A stretch of 64,000 nucleotides of DNA. Source: Clostridia bacterium. GTDB lineage: Bacteria > Bacillota > Clostridia > Oscillospirales > CAG-272. Made by a program: the position numbers and the translations under genes. This document shows positions 61,805-64,000 of this stretch, piece by piece; position 1 is the first letter of the stretch; every line of letters begins with the position of its first letter. Below the pieces are notes generated by a model that worked only from the letters and a program-made list of their open reading frames with translations, had not been told where the DNA came from and ran no database searches. The stretch spans positions 137,414 to 201,413 of the forward strand of contig JAFSYU010000033.1 in the NCBI GenBank assembly GCA_017443595.1. Direction: 5' to 3'.

Positions 61805-61822
61805 ATAATACTCCTTTTTTTA

Positions 61823-61852
61823 TATTATCGGATAGTTTTCCGCGCTTTATTC
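61823..61852 (-). promoter_or_regulatory. Possible sigma-G promoter of spoVAC
   Basis: On the minus strand GAATA (61852-61848), an 18-base spacer and GATAATA (61829-61823) resemble the forespore sigma-G consensus. Forespore expression is expected for spoVAC. Confidence 0.5.
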
Positions 61853-61856
61853 ACTA

Positions 61857-61885
61857 TTGACAACGAGCGTTACGTGTGATAGAAT
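61857..61885 (+). promoter_or_regulatory. Sigma-A promoter of the pseudouridine synthase gene
   Basis: TTGACA (61857-61862), 17-base spacer and TAGAAT (61880-61885). The start codon begins 7 bases after the -10, so the transcript would have no leader. Confidence 0.75.
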
Positions 61886-61891
61886 ATAAGC

Positions 61892-62596
61892 ATGAGACTG
61901 GATAAATTCATTTCAAACGCCGGCGTGCTGTCGCGCAGTCAGTGCGCTAAAGAGTGCCGCGCCGGAAATATAACCTGCGACGGTATGGTGATACGCGACC
62001 CGTCTGCGAACGTAGACCCGCAGAACAGCGTTATCGCATATAAAGGCGAGGCAATAACGTATAGCGAATACGTTTATATTATGATGAACAAACCGCTCGG
62101 TTACGTCTGCTCAAACGACGAGCCGGGGGAGCTTTTGGTGTTCGATCTGCTTGATGAAAGATACCGCAAAAAAGATCTTTTTACCGTTGGCAGACTTGAC
62201 AAAAACACAAGCGGACTTATAATCATAACAAACGACGGAAAATCAGCTCATAACGCCCTGTCGCCAAAGCATCACGTTGAAAAAAAGTATGAATTCGCGC
62301 TTGCCGATCCGCTATCGGAGGAAGACCGGATATCGCTTGAAAAAGGCGCGGAGCTTGCGGACGGATATATAACAAAACCTAGCAAGATCATAATGAAAAC
62401 GGATAAGACCGGCGTTATTATTTTGTCCGAAGGAAAGTATCATCAGATACGCAGGATGTTTGCGTCCGTATCAAATAAAGTTGTTGAGCTTAAACGCACG
62501 GAATTCGGCGGGATTATACTTGACGGCGCGCTGTCACCGGGACAGTGGCGGCTCCTCACACAGCAGGAAATAACGCTGTTTACAAATAAACGGTGA
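61892..62596 (+). CDS. RsuA/RluB-family rRNA pseudouridine synthase
   Basis: The 234-residue protein has an N-terminal S4 RNA-binding domain (M-R-L-D-K-F-I-S-N-A-G) and the RsuA-type core with the catalytic Asp in G-R-L-D-K-N-T-S-G near residue 105, and a late R-R-M-F near residue 190. It modifies a uridine in 16S or 23S rRNA. No ribosome binding site is seen before the ATG; the start is fixed by the S4 domain, which begins at the first residue. Confidence 0.93.
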   Translation: MRLDKFISNAGVLSRSQCAKECRAGNITCDGMVIRDPSANVDPQNSVIAYKGEAITYSEYVYIMMNKPLGYVCSNDEPGELLVFDLLDERYRKKDLFTVGRLDKNTSGLIIITNDGKSAHNALSPKHHVEKKYEFALADPLSEEDRISLEKGAELADGYITKPSKIIMKTDKTGVIILSEGKYHQIRRMFASVSNKVVELKRTEFGGIILDGALSPGQWRLLTQQEITLFTNKR

Positions 62597-62602
62597 ATAT
62601 AA

Positions 62603-62624
62603 AAGATGATAAAAAAATCATCTT
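62603..62624 (+). terminator. Hairpin after the pseudouridine synthase gene
   Basis: AAGATGAT (62603-62610) pairs with ATCATCTT (62617-62624), followed by a partly interrupted T-run. Confidence 0.7.
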
Positions 62625-62630
62625 ATTTTC

Positions 62631-62659
62631 TTGACATATATAATAAAATATTATATAAT
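62631..62659 (+). promoter_or_regulatory. Sigma-A promoter of tex
   Basis: Perfect TTGACA (62631-62636), 17-base spacer and TATAAT (62654-62659), 26 bases before the start of tex. Confidence 0.9.
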
Positions 62660-62685
62660 ATAAAAAAATCTCAAGGCGGAACAAA

Positions 62686-64000
62686 ATGGACATAATAAAA
62701 AAATTATCAGAAGAACTGAATTTAAAACAGGAACAGGTAAAAAACACAGTTGCGCTGATAGACGACGGCAATACCATCCCGTTTATCGCCCGTTACAGAA
62801 AAGAAGCTACCGGCTCCCTTGACGATACGGTGCTGCGCAACCTGTTTGACAGGCTCAATTATCTGCGCAATCTTGAAGCGCGTAAGGAAGAAGTCAAAGC
62901 GGCTATAGAAGGTCAGGGCAAGCTGACGGATGAGATAGTTGCGGCGCTTGCCGCGGCTCAGACGCTTACCGAGGTGGAGGATATTTACCGTCCGTATAAG
63001 CAGAAGAAAAAGACGAGAGCGTCCGTCGCGCGCGAACGCGGACTTGAACCGCTTGCCGATCTTATATTCGAGCAGAGAAAAGAATACGAAAAACCGATAA
63101 TTGAAATCGCCGCCGAATACGTTGACGAAGAAAAAGGCGTGAACACGGCGGAAGAAGCCATAGCCGGCGCGTGTGATATAATAGCGGAAAACGTATCAGA
63201 CAGCGCCGAATACCGCAAGGAAATAAGAAAACTGACGTTTGACTACGGGATCATAAAGACTAAGCAGGATAAGGAAGAAGACTCCGTCTATTCCATGTAT
63301 TACGACTATGAGGAAAAGGTCAGCAAAATACCGGATCACAGGATACTTGCAATAAACCGCGGTGAAAAAGAAGAATTTTTAAAAGTCAATATCGAGGCGC
63401 CGAAGGACGCGGTCTGCAACTATCTTTTCGATCAGACGGTAACGGAGCAGAAAAGCCCGGCGAGAGGGTACGTCGAAAGCGCCGTTCTTGACGCTTACGA
63501 CAGACTCATAGCGCCGTCGATCGAGCGCGAGATACGCTCCGATCTGTTTGATAAAGCAAGCGAAGGCGCGATAGTATTGTTTTCCGATAACCTGCGCCAC
63601 CTGCTTTTAAGCCCGCCGCTTAAAGGAAAGACCGTGTTAGGTCTTGACCCGGGTTACAGAACTGGATGCAAATTAGCCGTCGTAGATAAAACGGGCAAAG
63701 TCCTTGACACCGCCGTTATCTACCCGACGATGAAGCAGGAATATAAAATAGAAGAAGCAAAAGTCACAGTAAAACGTCTTATTAAAAAGTGGGGCGTAAA
63801 CGTTGTTGCCATAGGCAACGGCACGGCTTCAAAAGAAAGCGAGATATTTATTGCGGAGCTTCTTAAGGAAATGGACGTTGACTGTAAATATACTATGGTA
63901 AGCGAGGCGGGAGCAAGCGTTTATTCCGCTTCAAAATTAGCCGCGGAGGAATTTCCGGATTTTGACGTCACGCAGAGAAGCGCCGTTTCCATAGCAAGAA
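62686..64000 (+). CDS. tex: Tex-family RNA-binding transcription accessory protein, cut by window end
   Basis: The frame is open to the end of the window, giving the first 438 residues of a protein usually near 720. It has the Tex N-terminal fold: N-T-I-P-F-I-A-R-Y-R-K-E near residue 30, E-D-I-Y-R-P-Y-K near residue 104, the YqgF-like RNase H segment starting G-L-D-P-G-Y-R near residue 321 and A-I-G-N-G-T-A-S. The S1 domain lies beyond the edge. AAGGCGGA precedes the start. Confidence 0.95.
   Translation, partial: MDIIKKLSEELNLKQEQVKNTVALIDDGNTIPFIARYRKEATGSLDDTVLRNLFDRLNYLRNLEARKEEVKAAIEGQGKLTDEIVAALAAAQTLTEVEDIYRPYKQKKKTRASVARERGLEPLADLIFEQRKEYEKPIIEIAAEYVDEEKGVNTAEEAIAGACDIIAENVSDSAEYRKEIRKLTFDYGIIKTKQDKEEDSVYSMYYDYEEKVSKIPDHRILAINRGEKEEFLKVNIEAPKDAVCNYLFDQTVTEQKSPARGYVESAVLDAYDRLIAPSIEREIRSDLFDKASEGAIVLFSDNLRHLLLSPPLKGKTVLGLDPGYRTGCKLAVVDKTGKVLDTAVIYPTMKQEYKIEEAKVTVKRLIKKWGVNVVAIGNGTASKESEIFIAELLKEMDVDCKYTMVSEAGASVYSASKLAAEEFPDFDVTQRSAVSIAR

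Overview
The window comes from a low-to-moderate G+C Firmicute of class Clostridia, probably an anaerobic, glycogen-storing, endospore-forming gut or rumen lineage. The evidence is a GlgC/GlgD pair, RemA, a PrkC-type PASTA kinase, SpoVAC, a tRNA-type T-box leader, BspA-type leucine-rich lipoproteins, consensus sigma-A promoters (TTGACA-17-TATAAT) and AGGAGG ribosome binding sites. No name below class level can be supported from the sequence alone.

Layout. 1-4.8 kb: the end of a DUF4160 gene with a DUF2442/HTH partner, a minus-strand operon of three secreted lipoproteins, and gap. 4.9-9.1 kb: an accessory stretch with a 10-bp periodic repeat, a 55-residue membrane peptide, an A+T-rich HEPN-like gene, an XRE regulator and a tight five-gene operon of unknown function. 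9.2-21.4 kb: one minus-strand glycogen operon, glgB-glgC-glgD-glgA-glgP-GH13, ending in an aconitase-family hydratase. 21.6-29.2 kb: rpe, a surface protein, a yhbD-bactofilin operon with paired operators, an Ile T-box leader and ileS, a YdcF protein and a small membrane protein. 29.2-33.4 kb: argCJBD on the minus strand with an ARG box at its promoter.

33.6-46.2 kb: the conserved Firmicute cluster yicC-remA-gmk-rpoZ-priA-def-fmt-yugP-rsmB-rlmN-prpC-prkC-rsgA, coupling nucleotide supply, translation initiation and rRNA modification with the PP2C/PASTA-kinase pair. coaBC is absent from its usual place and rpe lies elsewhere in the window. 46.2-52.2 kb: a HAD hydrolase and MntP (minus), an acyl-CoA synthetase, then dnaG-rpoD. 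52.4-55.4 kb: a 978-residue lipoprotein that looks like a solute-binding protein with a long coiled coil inserted near its C-terminus. 55.5-58.7 kb: HU, an ArsR-type metal sensor with a P-type metal ATPase, DUF1284, and tRNA-Thr(GGT). 58.8-64 kb: a large secreted glycosidase-like protein, orphan spoVAC, an RsuA-family pseudouridine synthase whose promoter implies a leaderless mRNA, and tex, cut by the window end.

Most of the window is ordinary core genome. The places most worth a second look are the T-box leader without a visible TGGNACC antiterminator bulge, the coiled-coil solute-binding-like lipoprotein, and the accessory stretch at 4.9-9.1 kb.
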